Shown: piece by piece, positions 8,865-17,015 of the stretch
Layout: each line of letters starts with the position of its first letter
How positions within the stretch are numbered: position 1 is the stretch's first letter
Assembly (NCBI RefSeq): GCF_003634935.1
Contig: NZ_RBXO01000001.1
Span: 7,589,501 to 7,653,500, forward strand
DNA from: Saccharothrix australiensis
GTDB lineage: Bacteria > Actinomycetota > Actinomycetes > Mycobacteriales > Pseudonocardiaceae
DNA: 64,000 nucleotides
Direction of reading: 5' to 3'
The notes under the pieces: model-generated
Databases searched by the model: none
The model's input: the letters and a program-made list of their open reading frames with translations, nothing else
What the model was told of the DNA's origin: nothing
Program-made: the position numbers and the translations under genes

Positions 8865-10064
8865 GTGGACGCGCACGCGTTGATCGAGCGAGCCACGCTG
8901 ATCGACGGTGGGGTGCTCGCGAAACCCCACCTGCTGGGTGGGGGCATCGCCGGCGCCAACGAGCCGCAATGGGTCTCGTCCGCCTGCGGCGCCAGGGTGA
9001 AGGACGAGGCCGGCCGGCCGTTCCTGGACTTCCTGCTCGGTTTCGGGTCCGTCATCCTCGGGCACGCCGACCCGCGCGTCACCGAAGAGGTCGTCCAGGA
9101 CATCCGCGAAGGCGTCTCGCCGACCCTGCGGAAGGTGAAGGAACTGGAGCTGGCCGACCTGCTGACGCAGGTCGTCCCGAACGCGGAGATGACGATCCCG
9201 CTGAAGTCCGGCTCGGACGCGACCAGCGCGGCGGTCCGGATCTCCCGCGCCTACACCAGGCGATCCCTGGTGGTCCGCTGGGGTTACCAGGGTTGGCACG
9301 ACTGGTGCGCGCCGCGGGGCGCGGGCATCCCCGACGCCTACCGGGAGCTCACCATCACCGTCCCCTTCAACGACGTGGACGCCCTGGGTGAGGTCTTCGC
9401 CCGGCATGGCGACCGGATCGCGGCCCTGGTCGTCATGCCGGCGGACGGGCACGTGCTCGACCGCGAGTACCTGCACGAGTGCCGCAGGCTCACCGACCGG
9501 TACGGCAGCCTCTTCGTGCTCGACGAGGTCCGGACCGGGTTCCGGCTGGCGCTCGGGGGCGCCCAGGAGTACTTCGGCGTCTCGGCGGACCTCGTCGCGC
9601 TCAGCAAGGCGATGGCCAACGGGCACCCCGTCTCGGCCCTCGCCGGGCGCGAGGAGGTCATGCGGACCCTCGCCGACGTGTCGCTGTCCGGCGTGTTCTT
9701 CCGCAGTTCCGACGGCATGGCCGCGGCGCTGGCGACGATCCGGGTCCTCCGGGACACCGACGCGCTGGAGACCGTGTGGGCGCGCGGGCGGCAACTGCTC
9801 GACGGGCTGGCCGCGGCGGCGGCCAGGACGGGCGCGCCGGTGCGCCCGGTCGGCCTGCCGCCCATGCCCTACCACGAGTTCGACCTCACCGGCGAGGCGC
9901 TGATGAGGGCGGAGCAGAAGTTCTACGAAACCGTCTGGGAACAGGGGCTCCTGCTGTCGCGGGGGCACCACTGGTTCACCTGCGAGGCGATGACCTCGGA
10001 GGACGTCCGGTGGGCGATCGACGTCATCACCACCGGTTACGAGGCCGTGGCGGCGTACGGATGA
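8865..10064 (+). CDS. Class III PLP aminotransferase (glutamate-1-semialdehyde mutase-like)
   Basis: PLP-dependent aminotransferase of 399 aa, fold type I, resembling glutamate-1-semialdehyde aminomutases and the aminotransferases of aminocyclitol and amino-sugar clusters. Landmarks are KSGSDAT (phosphate-binding turn), WGYQGWHDW (ring stacking), LDEVRTGFR with D220 contacting the pyridine nitrogen, and LSKAMANG with the Schiff-base lysine K248. The start is GTG at 8865 preceded by GGAGG. It follows the amidinotransferase by 31 nt. The inferred role is to aminate a keto-cyclitol or keto-sugar to supply the amine that is guanidinylated; the matching dehydrogenase is not in the window. Confidence 0.85.
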   Translation: MDAHALIERATLIDGGVLAKPHLLGGGIAGANEPQWVSSACGARVKDEAGRPFLDFLLGFGSVILGHADPRVTEEVVQDIREGVSPTLRKVKELELADLLTQVVPNAEMTIPLKSGSDATSAAVRISRAYTRRSLVVRWGYQGWHDWCAPRGAGIPDAYRELTITVPFNDVDALGEVFARHGDRIAALVVMPADGHVLDREYLHECRRLTDRYGSLFVLDEVRTGFRLALGGAQEYFGVSADLVALSKAMANGHPVSALAGREEVMRTLADVSLSGVFFRSSDGMAAALATIRVLRDTDALETVWARGRQLLDGLAAAAARTGAPVRPVGLPPMPYHEFDLTGEALMRAEQKFYETVWEQGLLLSRGHHWFTCEAMTSEDVRWAIDVITTGYEAVAAYG

Positions 10065-10076
10065 AGGCGGTGGCTC

Positions 10077-10865
10077 GTGATCCTCGCGACGAACGATGAC
10101 GGAGTGGCCGCGCCCGGGCTGGCCGCGCTGGTCCGGGCGCTGGAAGCGGCCGGCGTCGAGCACGTGGTGTTCGGCAACGAGGAGGGGTGGACCGGGGCCG
10201 GCGCCGCGATGGCGGTGCCGTCCGGTCGGCCCTCGATCGTCCGGGTGGTCGGGGACGCGTGGTCCTTCCGGGACAGCACCCCGGCGTTGATGGTCGCCTC
10301 GGCGTTCTCGGGGCTGGCGGGGCCCGCGCCGCGGGGCGTCGTCGTCGGGATCAACCACGGGCCCAACGTCGGCCGCATGACCGAGTTCTCGGGCACGGTC
10401 GGGGCCGCGATCACGGCGGCCGCCTTCGGCGCGTCGGCGGTCGCGGTCAGCAGCGACGACGTCTACTCGACGCACGGCCGGGAGGACGGGCCGCTGGAGG
10501 GCGAACTGGCCGGGGAGCTGGCGGTCACGCTGCTCGACGCGGCCCTCGACCTCGGCCGCGGTGTCGCGCTGAGCCTGAACGTCCCGAACCTCGACCGCGG
10601 TCTGGTCCGGGGGCTGCGCGTCGCGCCGCCCGCGCCGGTGCTGCCGTTCGTCCGGTGCTCCTCGACCGGCGAGCTGACCTGGGCCCCGCGCGCGGTCGAG
10701 GCGCCGGAGGGCAGCGACGTGGCGCTCCTGGCGGCCGGTTTCGCGACCGTGACGGTGGTGCGGGGCGCGGTCGCCCCGGACGAGCTGGCCGCGCGCGTCG
10801 CGATCATCGAGGCCGATCGGTGGGGTGGGCGACCGGTACCCGCCCGCCTGGCACAAGAGGTGTGA
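10077..10865 (+). CDS. SurE-like phosphatase
   Basis: Homologue of the survival protein SurE (5'/3'-nucleotidase and phosphatase), 262 aa. Metal ligands are visible in TNDDG (D7, D8) and in GINHGPNVGR, followed by the SurE signature FSGTVGAA. Its position inside a biosynthetic operon, 12 nt after the aminotransferase, and the presence of an APH(6)-type kinase at 2069-2959 suggest that it dephosphorylates a cyclitol-phosphate intermediate or the phosphorylated final product. That would be analogous to StrK in streptomycin synthesis, although StrK is from a different phosphatase family. The start is GTG at 10077 with AAGGCGG upstream. The substrate is inferred from context only. Confidence 0.8.
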   Translation: MILATNDDGVAAPGLAALVRALEAAGVEHVVFGNEEGWTGAGAAMAVPSGRPSIVRVVGDAWSFRDSTPALMVASAFSGLAGPAPRGVVVGINHGPNVGRMTEFSGTVGAAITAAAFGASAVAVSSDDVYSTHGREDGPLEGELAGELAVTLLDAALDLGRGVALSLNVPNLDRGLVRGLRVAPPAPVLPFVRCSSTGELTWAPRAVEAPEGSDVALLAAGFATVTVVRGAVAPDELAARVAIIEADRWGGRPVPARLAQEV

Positions 10866-10898
10866 ACAGCTATGGCAACCAGACGCGGAGAGGGATTC

Positions 10899-12566
10899 AT
10901 GTCGTCAGCATCTCGTTGGGTGGTCGGCCTCAATCACGGTGCGCACGACTCGTCTTGTGCGCTGCTGCGCGACGGCGAGCTGGTGGTGACCGTGGAGCAG
11001 GAGCGGCTGTCCCGACGCAAACGAGCAGTGGACCAGTCACCGGCCGACGCGCTGAAGTTCTGCCTGGACCACGCCGGCATCCGGCTCTCGGACGTCGACG
11101 TGGTCGCGCTGGGCTCCGACCACGACCGCCTCGCGGAGTGGCTCCACCTGGAGGGCGCGGAGCGCCTGCGCGTCCTGCCGTTCGACACCCCGGAGTGGCT
11201 GTTCCCGGACCGGCTCTTCGACGGTGAGCGCCCGCGCGAGGTCCGCCCGGTGGCGCACCACCTCGCGCACGCGGCGAGCGCGTTCTGGCCGAGCGGGTAC
11301 GAGGACTGCGCGGTGCTCGTCGTGGACGCGATGGGCGAGGACACGGCCACGTCCATCGCCCTCGGCGAGGGCCGCGACCTCCGCATCGTGGAGGACTTCG
11401 GCGTCGAGACCTCGCTCGGCTTCTTCTACGAGGCCGCGTCCGAGTTCGCCGGCCTGGGCCGCAACGACGGCGGCAAGCTGATGGGGCTCGCCTCGTACGG
11501 CCGCGCCGCGCACGACGCGGCGCTCGCCTTCGAGGACGGCACCATCGTGTGGCGCGGTGTGCCCGACGCGACGACGGTCGGGCGCGACCTGATCAACGAG
11601 CGGTCGGCGGCGTTGCAGGAGCACTTCGCGCGGGCCTCGTTCCCCTACGCGCCCCGCCGCGAAGAGTCGATCATGGCCTACGCGGACTTCGCCGCCTCGG
11701 CCCAGCGCGCGTTGGAGACGACGCTGCTCGCGCTCGCCGCGCGGGCGCGGGAGCTGACCGGCCGGGAGCGGCTGGCCATCGCCGGCGGCGTCGGCCTGAA
11801 CTGCACCGCCAACGGGAAGCTCGCCGACAGCGGCATCTTCGACCAGGTCTACGTGCAGCCGATGGCGCACGACGCGGGTGTCGCGCTCGGCGCGGCGCTG
11901 GTGGTGGCCAACGAGACGACCGACCTGACGGGCCGCTCGCGCATGGAGCACGCGTACTGGGGCCCGGACCTGGCCGACGAGGACGTGGCCAAGGCGTTCG
12001 CGAACGCGGGCATCCGCGCCGAGGAGCTGCCGTACGAGTCGCTGCTGCCCGAGGTGGTCAGGCTGATCGAGTCCGGCGCGGTCGTCGCCTGGGGCCAGGG
12101 TCGGGCCGAGGTCGGGCCGCGCGCGCTCGGCGCGCGCAGCTTCCTGGGCGACCCGCGCGACCGCCAGTCGCTCACCCGGTTGAACAACGCGAAGAACCGG
12201 GAGATGTGGCGCCCGCTCGCGCCCAGCGTCCAGGCGGAGCACTTCCACGAGTTCTTCGACGGCTCGCCCAACCCGTTCATGATCGTCGCGGCCAAGGTGC
12301 GCCCCGAGGTCCGCACGCGCATCCCCGCGGTGGTCCACGTCGACGGCTCGGCGCGCCCGCAGGCGGTCACGGCGGAGGCGAACCCCGTCTACCACGCCCT
12401 GCTCGGCGAGTTCCACCGCCGCGCCGGTGTCCCGGTGCTGGTGAACACCTCGCTGAACGTCGCGGAGGAGCCGATGGCGTCGTCGGCCGCCGACATCCTC
12501 GGCACCTTCGTGAAGAGCGGTGCGGACGCCGTCGTCATCGGCCGCCACCTCGCGGTCCGGTCATGA
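10899..12566 (+). CDS. NodU/TobZ-family O-carbamoyltransferase 2
   Basis: Second carbamoyltransferase of the cluster, 555 aa, lacking the C-terminal tail of the first (3569-5533). Iron ligands are intact in HHLAHAASAF and HDAGVALG, and the C-terminal domain has GRAEVGPRALGARS and the NTSLNVAEEP loop. The N-terminus GLNHGAHDSSCALL is typical of NodU proteins. ATG at 10899 is chosen over the in-frame ATG at 10872 because GGAGAGGG (10887-10894) directly precedes it. Its stop overlaps the start of the condensation-domain gene by ATGA. Two complete carbamoyltransferases imply either two carbamoyl groups on the product or different acceptors. Confidence 0.9.
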   Translation: MSSASRWVVGLNHGAHDSSCALLRDGELVVTVEQERLSRRKRAVDQSPADALKFCLDHAGIRLSDVDVVALGSDHDRLAEWLHLEGAERLRVLPFDTPEWLFPDRLFDGERPREVRPVAHHLAHAASAFWPSGYEDCAVLVVDAMGEDTATSIALGEGRDLRIVEDFGVETSLGFFYEAASEFAGLGRNDGGKLMGLASYGRAAHDAALAFEDGTIVWRGVPDATTVGRDLINERSAALQEHFARASFPYAPRREESIMAYADFAASAQRALETTLLALAARARELTGRERLAIAGGVGLNCTANGKLADSGIFDQVYVQPMAHDAGVALGAALVVANETTDLTGRSRMEHAYWGPDLADEDVAKAFANAGIRAEELPYESLLPEVVRLIESGAVVAWGQGRAEVGPRALGARSFLGDPRDRQSLTRLNNAKNREMWRPLAPSVQAEHFHEFFDGSPNPFMIVAAKVRPEVRTRIPAVVHVDGSARPQAVTAEANPVYHALLGEFHRRAGVPVLVNTSLNVAEEPMASSAADILGTFVKSGADAVVIGRHLAVRS

Positions 12567-13867
12567 CGCACCGGGTGGTGGAGGCGCTCCACGACGAGGA
12601 GGAGATCCCGCCGTCGCCGGTGCTGGCCGGCGTGCCGTTCCGGGCGGGCGTCGACGACGAGGCGTGGTTCCTCGCGAGCCGCGAGGACGGGCGGCCGACG
12701 CTGGCCTCGCAGTCGTGGTGGGACCTGCCCGCGTCGGCCGACACCGCGCTGCTGCTCAAGGCGGTGGGCGTGGTGGCGGCCGGCCACGACGTGCTCACGT
12801 CGCGGTTCGCCTACGACGGCGACCGGGTGGTCTGCATTCCGGGCTCGGCCGGGCCCGCGCTGCTGGAGCTGCGCCGCTCGGGCGGGTCGTGGACCGCGCC
12901 CGCCATCGAGTCCGACATCGACCCCCTGGCGGGGCCGGTGGTCCGGGCGCTGGTCGAGCGGCACGACTCGGGCGTCCGCTTCGGCCTCCAGGTCAGCCAC
13001 GCGGTCGTCGACGGGTGGTCGTGGAAGCTGCTGCTGGACGAGCTCGCGGACACCTACGACCTGCTCGCGGCGGGCCACGAGGCCCGGCCGCTCCCGGCGC
13101 CGCAGATGCGCGACTGGGCAGCGGCCCAGCACGCGCTGCTGGCGGCCACCGGGGACGACCGGGTCCGCCGGTGGGAGGCGCTGCTGGCCGGGGCGGGCCT
13201 CGAACCGGTCGACGTCGACCGGCTGACCGGTTCCTGGTCGGGCGAGCTCGGCTGGGAGGCGCCCGCGTCGCGGTGGGACTCGGTGGTCGATGCGGCGAAG
13301 CGGCTGCGGGTCTCCCCGCTCACCCTGCTGGCGGGCCTGCTCGCCCGGACGCTGAGCGCGGTGCGCGGGCGTCCGGGCGCGATCCGCATCCCGTTCCTCA
13401 ACCGGGACCTGCCCGGTTCGACGGAGATCATCGGCAACCTCAGCAGCCAGCTGCTCGTGCCCTTCCCCGACGTCTCGGCGCTGACCGACGAGCAGGTGGT
13501 CGAGGCGGTGCGCGACACGGTCCTGGAGGGCGTCTCGTGCGCGCCGGTCCCCTACGACCAGGCGCTGACCGGTCTGTGGGGCCCCCGGCAGGCCGCGCAC
13601 GTCCACCTGTGGGCGCCGTTCCTGTCGCTCCAGGACGAGGACGAGGAGCCGCTGCTGGCGGGCGGCCACGTGACCGAGGTCGTCTCGCCGGCCGACGAGC
13701 AGGACGGGTGCGAGGTCACGATCGAGCACGACGAGGACGAGCTGCGGATCAGCGCCGCCTGGCGCGGCGTCTCGGAACGCGCGGCGCAGGACTTCATCCG
13801 CACGTTCGAGCTGTTCGTGCTGTCCGTCATCGACCTCGACGGCGGCCGGGCGGGGGTGTCGCCGTGA
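12563..13867 (+). CDS. Stand-alone condensation-domain protein
   Basis: Single NRPS condensation-type domain of 434 aa, with no adenylation or carrier domain. The active-site motif reads SHAVVDGW (about residues 145-152): the catalytic second His and the Asp-Gly are kept, while the first His of the HHxxxDG consensus is Ser. Later C-domain features include GNLSSQLLVPF. Predicted to form an amide, or less likely an ester, between an activated acyl or aminoacyl group and an amine of the aminocyclitol product, working with the stand-alone A domain at 5-1552. It starts in the ATGA overlap with carbamoyltransferase 2 and ends in a GTGA overlap with the HAD gene, so translation is coupled. A carrier protein is not visible in the window. 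Confidence 0.8.
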   Translation: MTHRVVEALHDEEEIPPSPVLAGVPFRAGVDDEAWFLASREDGRPTLASQSWWDLPASADTALLLKAVGVVAAGHDVLTSRFAYDGDRVVCIPGSAGPALLELRRSGGSWTAPAIESDIDPLAGPVVRALVERHDSGVRFGLQVSHAVVDGWSWKLLLDELADTYDLLAAGHEARPLPAPQMRDWAAAQHALLAATGDDRVRRWEALLAGAGLEPVDVDRLTGSWSGELGWEAPASRWDSVVDAAKRLRVSPLTLLAGLLARTLSAVRGRPGAIRIPFLNRDLPGSTEIIGNLSSQLLVPFPDVSALTDEQVVEAVRDTVLEGVSCAPVPYDQALTGLWGPRQAAHVHLWAPFLSLQDEDEEPLLAGGHVTEVVSPADEQDGCEVTIEHDEDELRISAAWRGVSERAAQDFIRTFELFVLSVIDLDGGRAGVSP

Positions 13868-14511
13868 GACCGACACTCCTGATGGACGCGGGAGGGGTCT
13901 TCTTCAGCAACGTGAACGAGGAGACCCCCTTCCTGACGTCGATCGCCGAGCGGTACGAGGCCGACCCGGTGGTGTTCCAGGCCGAGGTGGCCGGCCGGCA
14001 GCACGAGTACGAGTCCGACGAGCGGACCGCGCACGAGGTGCTGGCCGACTGCCTGCTCGCCGCCGGGGGCGCGTTGCCGCTGGGGCTGGACGAGCAGTGG
14101 GCCGACGAGCTGTACCTGAGCTGCGTCTCCGGGTACGGCGAGACGTTCGCGCAGGTGGAGCGCGTCCGGCGGGAGCACCCCCGGCTCCGGCTGGCGCTCG
14201 CGAACAACGAGGCCGCGCACTGGGACCGGCTGAAGAACGACAAGCACGGCCACTTCGACCTGTTCGAGGTCCTCTGCTCGTCCTGGGTCGTGGGCGAGGT
14301 GAAGCCGTCCAAGGCGTACTTCGACCGCGCCCTGGAGCGTTGCGGGGGCGAGCGGGGTCGATCGGTCCTCATCGACGACCGGCCCGCGGTGGTCGCCGCG
14401 GCCGAGGCCAACGGCCTCCACTCCGTTCTTCTGGAGCACCCCTCGGGGATCCACGCGGCGCTGGACGCGGCGCTGGAAAGACTGGGGACGTCAATCGGCG
14501 GTACCCGGTGA
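13864..14511 (+). CDS. HAD-superfamily hydrolase, probable sugar/cyclitol phosphatase
   Basis: HAD hydrolase of 215 aa. Motif I is MDAGGV, which keeps the nucleophile Asp but has Gly in place of the second Asp, as in DxGGV- and DxGN-type HAD proteins such as YihX. The motif III lysine lies in GEVKPSKAYF, and motif IV is LIDDRPA. It starts at a GTG overlapping the previous stop by GTGA and is followed after 41 nt by inositol-phosphate synthase. The inferred role is dephosphorylation of a cyclitol or sugar phosphate, perhaps inositol 1-phosphate, but the altered motif I means activity needs testing. Confidence 0.75.
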   Translation: MRPTLLMDAGGVFFSNVNEETPFLTSIAERYEADPVVFQAEVAGRQHEYESDERTAHEVLADCLLAAGGALPLGLDEQWADELYLSCVSGYGETFAQVERVRREHPRLRLALANNEAAHWDRLKNDKHGHFDLFEVLCSSWVVGEVKPSKAYFDRALERCGGERGRSVLIDDRPAVVAAAEANGLHSVLLEHPSGIHAALDAALERLGTSIGGTR

Positions 14512-14552
14512 CGTCGACCGCACGTCACCGATCACGAGCTGAGGAGTTTGAG

Positions 14553-15644
14553 ATGGGCGACAACCGCCGCACGGTTCGAGTGGCCATTGTCGGGGTTGGC
14601 AACTGCGCGGCGTCGCTGGTGCAGGGTGTCCACTACTACCGCGATGCCGATCCGGGTACCCGGGTGCCCGGGTTGATGCACGTCGAGTTCGGTGGCTACC
14701 ACGTGCGGGACGTGGAGTTCGTGGCCGCGTTCGACGTGGATGCCAAGAAGGTCGGCACGGATCTGTCCGAGGCGATCGGGGCCAGTGAGAACAACACGAT
14801 CAAGATCGCCGATGTGCCGCCGTTGGGTGTGACGGTGCAGCGGGGGCCGACGTTGGACGGTCTGGGGCGGTTCTACCGGGAGACGATCGAGGAGTCCGAC
14901 GAGGCGCCGGTGGACGTGGTGGCCGCGTTGCGTGACGCGGAGGTCGACGTGCTGGTGTCGTATCTGCCGGTGGGGTCGGAGGAGGCGGACCGGTTCTACG
15001 CGCGGGCCGCGATCGAGGCGCGGGTGGCGTTCGTCAACGCGTTGCCGGTGTTCATCGCCTCGGATCCGGAGTGGGCGCGCCGGTTCGAGGAGGCGGGTGT
15101 GCCGATCGTGGGTGACGACATCAAGTCGCAGGTGGGTGCGACGATCACGCATCGGGTGCTGGCCAGGCTGTTCGAGGACCGGGGTGTGCAGTTGGACCGG
15201 ACCATGCAGTTGAACGTGGGCGGCAACATGGACTTTTTGAACATGAAGGAGTTGGAGCGGCTGGAGTCCAAGAAGGTCTCCAAGACGCAGGCGGTGACGT
15301 CGCAGGTCGATCGGGAGATGGGCAGGCGGAATGTGCACATCGGGCCGTCGGACTACGTGTCGTGGTTGGACGACCGGAAGTGGGCGTATGTGCGGTTGGA
15401 GGGTCGGGCGTTCGGTGACGTGCCGTTGAACCTGGAGTACAAGTTGGAGGTGTGGGACTCGCCGAACTCGGCGGGGATCATCATCGACGCGGTGCGGGCG
15501 GCGAAGATCGCGTTGGACCGGGGTGTCGGCGGGCCGATCCTGTCGGCGTCGTCGTACTTCATGAAGTCCCCGCCGGTGCAGTACTCGGACTCGGCGGCGC
15601 ACGAGGCCGTCGAGGCGTTCATCCGCGGCGACGTCGAACGCTGA
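14553..15644 (+). CDS. ino1: myo-Inositol-1-phosphate synthase
   Basis: Converts glucose 6-phosphate to 1L-myo-inositol 1-phosphate with NAD. The 363-aa protein is full length for the actinobacterial family, with the NAD-binding VGVGNCAASLV at the N-terminus, LNVGGNMDFLNM in the middle and SYFMKSPP near the C-terminus. The start is ATG at 14553 after GAGGAG. It is the last gene of the operon and would supply the cyclitol ring for the cluster. Base use differs from its neighbours: TTG leucine codons (at least a dozen), GTG and GGT are common, whereas the genes before it use almost only CTG/CTC. This suggests a separate origin, perhaps a copy of the housekeeping gene. Confidence 0.93.
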   Translation: MGDNRRTVRVAIVGVGNCAASLVQGVHYYRDADPGTRVPGLMHVEFGGYHVRDVEFVAAFDVDAKKVGTDLSEAIGASENNTIKIADVPPLGVTVQRGPTLDGLGRFYRETIEESDEAPVDVVAALRDAEVDVLVSYLPVGSEEADRFYARAAIEARVAFVNALPVFIASDPEWARRFEEAGVPIVGDDIKSQVGATITHRVLARLFEDRGVQLDRTMQLNVGGNMDFLNMKELERLESKKVSKTQAVTSQVDREMGRRNVHIGPSDYVSWLDDRKWAYVRLEGRAFGDVPLNLEYKLEVWDSPNSAGIIIDAVRAAKIALDRGVGGPILSASSYFMKSPPVQYSDSAAHEAVEAFIRGDVER

Positions 15645-15678
15645 CCGGGACCGGGACCGAACACCGCGCGAGTCGGAT

Positions 15679-15719
15679 GCCGCTCGCGGGCAGGGGCCGA
15701 GTTCCCGCCCGCGAGCGGC
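15679..15719 (+). terminator. Hairpin terminator after the biosynthetic operon
   Basis: Perfect 13-bp stem (15679-15691 with 15707-15719, GCCGCTCGCGGGC) 34 nt after the inositol-phosphate synthase stop. There is no T run, as is usual in actinomycetes. It marks the right end of the cluster operon. Confidence 0.75.
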
Positions 15720-15763
15720 GCCGCCCGTCCCGGCGAAAGCCCACGACCGCTCGCCGCGCCGGC

Positions 15764-15776
15764 CACAATGACCGGG
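15764..15776 (+). promoter_or_regulatory. Probable leaderless promoter of the APH-fold kinase
   Basis: CACAAT at 15764-15769 lies 6 nt before the GTG start at 15776 and no Shine-Dalgarno sequence is present. This spacing fits a transcript starting at the first codon base. Confidence 0.45.
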
Positions 15777-16630
15777 TGAGCTCGGAGTCGATCGCAGACG
15801 TGGTGGCGGCCCTGTCCGGCGGGGCGGAGCACGCCGTGCTCGCCGTGCGCGGCGAGGTGGTGGTGGTCCGGGTCGGCGACGTGGTGCTCAAAGCACACGA
15901 ACCGGGCACCGACGCCGATCTGCTCGCGGCCCGGCTGCGGATCGCGGAGGACCTGCCGGGCGTGCTGCTCCCGCCGCTGGGGCCACCGACCACCGTGCAC
16001 GGCCGCGTGGTGACCTCCTGGCCCTACGGCACGCCGGTCGCGCAGCGCGAGCCGGACGAGCTGCCGCTGGAGGCCGCCGGCCGGCTGCTCGCCGACCTGC
16101 ACCGGGTCGCCGCGCCGGCGGGCGCGCCCGAGGCGGGCGCGTGGGCGCGGATGGTGCGCGCGGTGCGCGAGGTGCCGCGCGGCGTCGCCGGCGCGGGCGT
16201 CGTCGCGGACGCGTTCGCCACCCTGCCCGCCAGGGGGCCGGACGGCTCGACCCTCATCCACGGTGACTGGCACCTGGGGCAGCTGCTGTGGCGCGACGGG
16301 TGGCGGCTGATCGACCTCGACGACCTGGGGCGCGGCGACCCGGCGTGGGACCTGGCGCGGCCGGCCGCGCTGCACCTGGCGGGCGTGCTGGACGCGGTGA
16401 CGTGGCGCCGGCTGCTCGACGCCTACCTCGACGCGGGCGGGACGGCCGTCCGGCGCGCCGACCCGTGGGCCGCGCTGGAGGTGCCCGCACGCGCGCTGGT
16501 CGTCCAGATGGCGGCGCGCGCGCTGACCGCGGCCGAGCGCGACGGCAAGCGCCTGGACACCGCGCAGCGCGCTCTGATCGGGGCTTGTGCCCGGATCGTC
16601 TCCAGTCACGCGCCGGTGGCGCACGGCTAG
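15776..16630 (+). CDS. APH-fold phosphotransferase
   Basis: Aminoglycoside-phosphotransferase/choline-kinase-fold protein of 284 aa. The catalytic loop is LIHGDWHLGQLLW and the metal-binding motif LIDLDDLGRGDP, followed by AWDLAR, all typical of the family. The start is GTG at 15776, apparently leaderless; earlier in-frame codons lie in the operon terminator region. It is separated from the biosynthetic cluster by a strong terminator, and small APH-like kinases are common as housekeeping genes of unknown substrate in actinomycetes. A role in antibiotic resistance is possible but not supported by more than proximity. Confidence 0.75.
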   Translation: MSSESIADVVAALSGGAEHAVLAVRGEVVVVRVGDVVLKAHEPGTDADLLAARLRIAEDLPGVLLPPLGPPTTVHGRVVTSWPYGTPVAQREPDELPLEAAGRLLADLHRVAAPAGAPEAGAWARMVRAVREVPRGVAGAGVVADAFATLPARGPDGSTLIHGDWHLGQLLWRDGWRLIDLDDLGRGDPAWDLARPAALHLAGVLDAVTWRRLLDAYLDAGGTAVRRADPWAALEVPARALVVQMAARALTAAERDGKRLDTAQRALIGACARIVSSHAPVAHG

Positions 16631-16666
16631 TATCGCGGACAACTGTCAGAGCAGGAGGCTCACACG

Positions 16667-16969
16667 ATGCAGTGTCCCAAGTGTCATGCGACCATGCGCA
16701 CCTTCGACCGCATGGGCGTACACATCGAGCAGTGCGACGGCTGCCGAGGGGTCTTCCTCGACTACGGTGAGCTGGAGGCCATCACCCGCCTGGAGACCCA
16801 GATGGCCGCTCCTCCGCCGCCCCCGCCGCCCGTCGCGCCGGCCCCCGCCCAGGTGCACTACGTGCAGCAGCCCGTGCAGCCGGGGTGGGGCGCGCCGCAG
16901 CCGCACTACGGCCACGGCTACGGCCACCGCAAGCACCACGGCCTCTCGGGCCTGTTCTTCTCGTCCTGA
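16667..16969 (+). CDS. Small TFIIB-type zinc-ribbon protein
   Basis: A 100-aa protein starting MQCPKCHATM with a second metal pair in CDGCRGVF, so it carries one Cx2C...Cx2C zinc ribbon (residues 3-30). A short acidic helix follows, then a Pro/Gln/His-rich tail ending in histidine-glycine repeats (HYGHGYGHRKHHG) that could bind metal. ATG at 16667 has a perfect AGGAGG 8 nt upstream, so it should be strongly translated. The family is widespread in actinobacteria with no firm function; RNA/DNA binding or metal binding is a guess. Confidence 0.8.
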   Translation: MQCPKCHATMRTFDRMGVHIEQCDGCRGVFLDYGELEAITRLETQMAAPPPPPPPVAPAPAQVHYVQQPVQPGWGAPQPHYGHGYGHRKHHGLSGLFFSS

Positions 16970-17015
16970 CCCGGTCCTGACCCGGTCCCGGCGCCGTCCG
17001 GGCCCGGTTTCCGCC

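Noticed and set aside
15776..16630. Inclusion of the APH-fold kinase as a cluster resistance gene
   Set aside because: A strong terminator and its own leaderless promoter separate it from the operon. Such kinases are common housekeeping genes and nothing else links it to the cluster.
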